Source: Armatimonadota bacterium (lineage in GTDB: Bacteria > Armatimonadota > Fimbriimonadia > Fimbriimonadales > Fimbriimonadaceae). From it: a stretch of DNA of 6,740 bases. The translations under genes were made by a program, and so were the position numbers. Below, piece after piece: positions 5,799 to 6,740 of the stretch. Numbering within the stretch: position 1 is the first letter of the stretch; every line of letters begins with the position of its first letter. Below the pieces are notes generated by a model that was not told the origin of the DNA, searched no databases, and saw only the letters and a list, made by a program, of their open reading frames with translations. Where the stretch lies: assembly GCA_023392285.1 (NCBI GenBank), contig JAEVZK010000027.1:1-6740 (forward strand), written 5' to 3'.

Positions 5799-5960
5799 GT
5801 GAGCAAGACCGGCAAAACTCTGCTGCCAACGAAGAAATCGAAGGCACCCTGGATTCTGCTGCTCCTGCTTCTGGCCACGGTTTACCTATTTTTTATCCTG
5901 CCTCGGCAGATGGGACCGCGTCACGTGGATACCCAGTTTGAACCTCTAAATTCCAAATGA
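5799..5960 (+). CDS. Small single-pass membrane protein upstream of the YchF-like gene
   Basis: This 53-residue protein starts at GTG 5799 and ends at TGA 5958-5960. Nothing recognised in it points to a known family. The N-terminus is polar and basic (Lys3, Lys6, Lys12, Lys13, Lys15). It is followed by one hydrophobic helix at about 17-34, rich in Leu and ending in Phe-Phe-Ile-Leu. The remaining 19 residues (from PRQMGPRH) are polar and presumably outside. The positive-inside rule suggests N-terminus in, C-terminus out. Support for it being real: a perfect -10 box 6 bases upstream, GTG as the only start codon after the in-frame stop at 5739-5741, and an ATGA overlap with the YchF-like gene. 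There is no lipobox and no signal cleavage motif. The function is unknown; it might anchor or partner the downstream protein. Confidence 0.68.
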   Translation: MSKTGKTLLPTKKSKAPWILLLLLLATVYLFFILPRQMGPRHVDTQFEPLNSK

Positions 5961-6740
5961 AAGTTGCTCTGATCGGATACGCCCAAAGCGGCCGTTCCTC
6001 CCTCTATCGCGCCGCGTCTCGGGGTCTCGCCAAAGGCGATGTCACCGCCGTTCCCGTACCGGATGAGCGTTTCGATTTCATCGTGAACCAGGTTAAGCCA
6101 AAGAAGCAGACCCCGGCGACGGTCATTCTTCACGATGATCTGGATGCGGTGTCGGGGACGGGGAAGGCGTTCAGCCAGAAGCTGATCGATCAAGCAAAGA
6201 AGGCTGATTTGCTCCTGCACGTGGTTCGCGGATTCGATTCTCCCACGGTGCCTTATTTCGCCGAAGTCGATCCGATTCGGGATCAGGAAGCCGTCGACGT
6301 GGAGCTTGTGATCGCAGACCTTCAGATCGTTGAGAACCGGCTAGAGCGGCTGAAGAAATCTCCAACTCTGAAGACGAGCGGCTCGCCGGATTACATGGAG
6401 AACGTGCTGTTCACTCGGCTGAAACCAATTCTCGAGGAAGGAACTCCGTTGCGAGCGGTGGAATTGGACGAGGATGAGGCGGCGATCGTCCGAAACTATC
6501 AATTTTTGAGTGCCAAGCAGATGGTGGTCGCCTTTAACCTTTCCGAGGCCGATGCCGCCACGCCGCCGGAGCGCCTCGCGGCTCGCATTGCTCAGCTCCG
6601 CGAACGCGGAACTCCCGCTTTTGCGGTTAGCGCCACGATCGAAGAGGAAATCGCACTTTTGGATGAGGCGGATCAGGCGGAATTCCTCGAAAGCATGGGT
6701 CAGAAGGAGCCAGCGAGCGATCGGGTCATCCGTGCGGTTT
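5957..6740 (+). CDS. Divergent YchF/OLA1-like P-loop NTPase with degenerate nucleotide site (3' partial)
   Basis: The frame is open from ATG 5957 to the window end, giving 261 residues. YchF proteins are about 360, so the C-terminal TGS region lies outside. YchF/OLA1 proteins are Obg-related, ribosome-associated ATPases. Homology is clear along the length: VPVPDERFD and KPKK (33-50), LHVVRGF with VDPIRD (87-109), VELVIADLQIVENRLERL (115-132), AVSATIEEEIALLDEAD (223-239) and AEFLESMG (241-248). The P-loop is GYAQSGRSS (7-15), with Arg13 where Lys is expected. The G3 motif DxxG is DDLD (60-63). The PFxTIxPN switch I segment seen in YchF is missing, the frame being shorter there. NLSE (194-197) keeps the NxxE typical of YchF in place of NKxD. 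It may bind nucleotide poorly or not hydrolyse it. There is no Shine-Dalgarno. The start overlaps the stop of the small membrane protein, suggesting translation by coupling. It is unlikely to be the organism's main YchF. Confidence 0.82.
   Translation, partial: MKVALIGYAQSGRSSLYRAASRGLAKGDVTAVPVPDERFDFIVNQVKPKKQTPATVILHDDLDAVSGTGKAFSQKLIDQAKKADLLLHVVRGFDSPTVPYFAEVDPIRDQEAVDVELVIADLQIVENRLERLKKSPTLKTSGSPDYMENVLFTRLKPILEEGTPLRAVELDEDEAAIVRNYQFLSAKQMVVAFNLSEADAATPPERLAARIAQLRERGTPAFAVSATIEEEIALLDEADQAEFLESMGQKEPASDRVIRAV

Overview
The window (about 55-60% GC by eye) looks like chromosomal housekeeping DNA from a bacterium of the Armatimonadota, most likely near Fimbriimonas. This placement is an inference. 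It rests on a PEP-CTERM secreted protein ending in a run of arginines, a secreted protein tail with Trp-Gly repeats, an encoded-CCA tRNA-Asn, a stand-alone FEN-type exonuclease next to a small DUF6717-like protein, and first genes that appear leaderless (a -10 hexamer 5-9 bases before the start codon and no Shine-Dalgarno). No insertion sequence, integrase, CRISPR array or phage gene is visible.

Layout. The first 233 bases are the C-terminal end of a + strand protein with five Trp-Gly repeats, perhaps the tail of an S8-type serine peptidase. A strong hairpin (291-314) with a T run separates it from a convergent minus-strand gene and probably terminates both. The minus strand then carries three units: a secreted metzincin-type zinc protease with a PEP-CTERM anchor (320-1669), tRNA-Asn(GTT) with its own promoter (1752-1826), and a large secreted CocE/X-Pro-peptidase-family serine hydrolase (1899-4220).

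A 58-base divergent promoter region (4221-4278) separates these from + strand genes. First is a two-gene operon of a 5'-3' exonuclease (4279-5109) and a DUF6717-like protein (5106-5453), joined by an ATGA overlap. Next is pterin-4a-carbinolamine dehydratase (5488-5775) with its own promoter. Last is another ATGA-coupled pair: a 53-residue single-pass membrane protein (5799-5960) and a YchF/OLA1-like P-loop protein (5957 to beyond the window end).

The most interesting points are the last pair and the start-site architecture. The YchF-like protein has Arg in place of the P-loop Lys, no Gly in its DxxG motif and no recognisable switch I, yet keeps the NxxE motif and the distal part of the fold. 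Its tiny membrane-protein partner is a plausible functional companion. Four of the five promoters called here sit so close to the start codon that the mRNA would begin at or within a few bases of it, whereas the internal gene at 5106 has a strong Shine-Dalgarno. The genes otherwise look independent of one another: secreted protein and peptide breakdown, DNA flap processing, pterin recycling, and a ribosome-associated NTPase relative.
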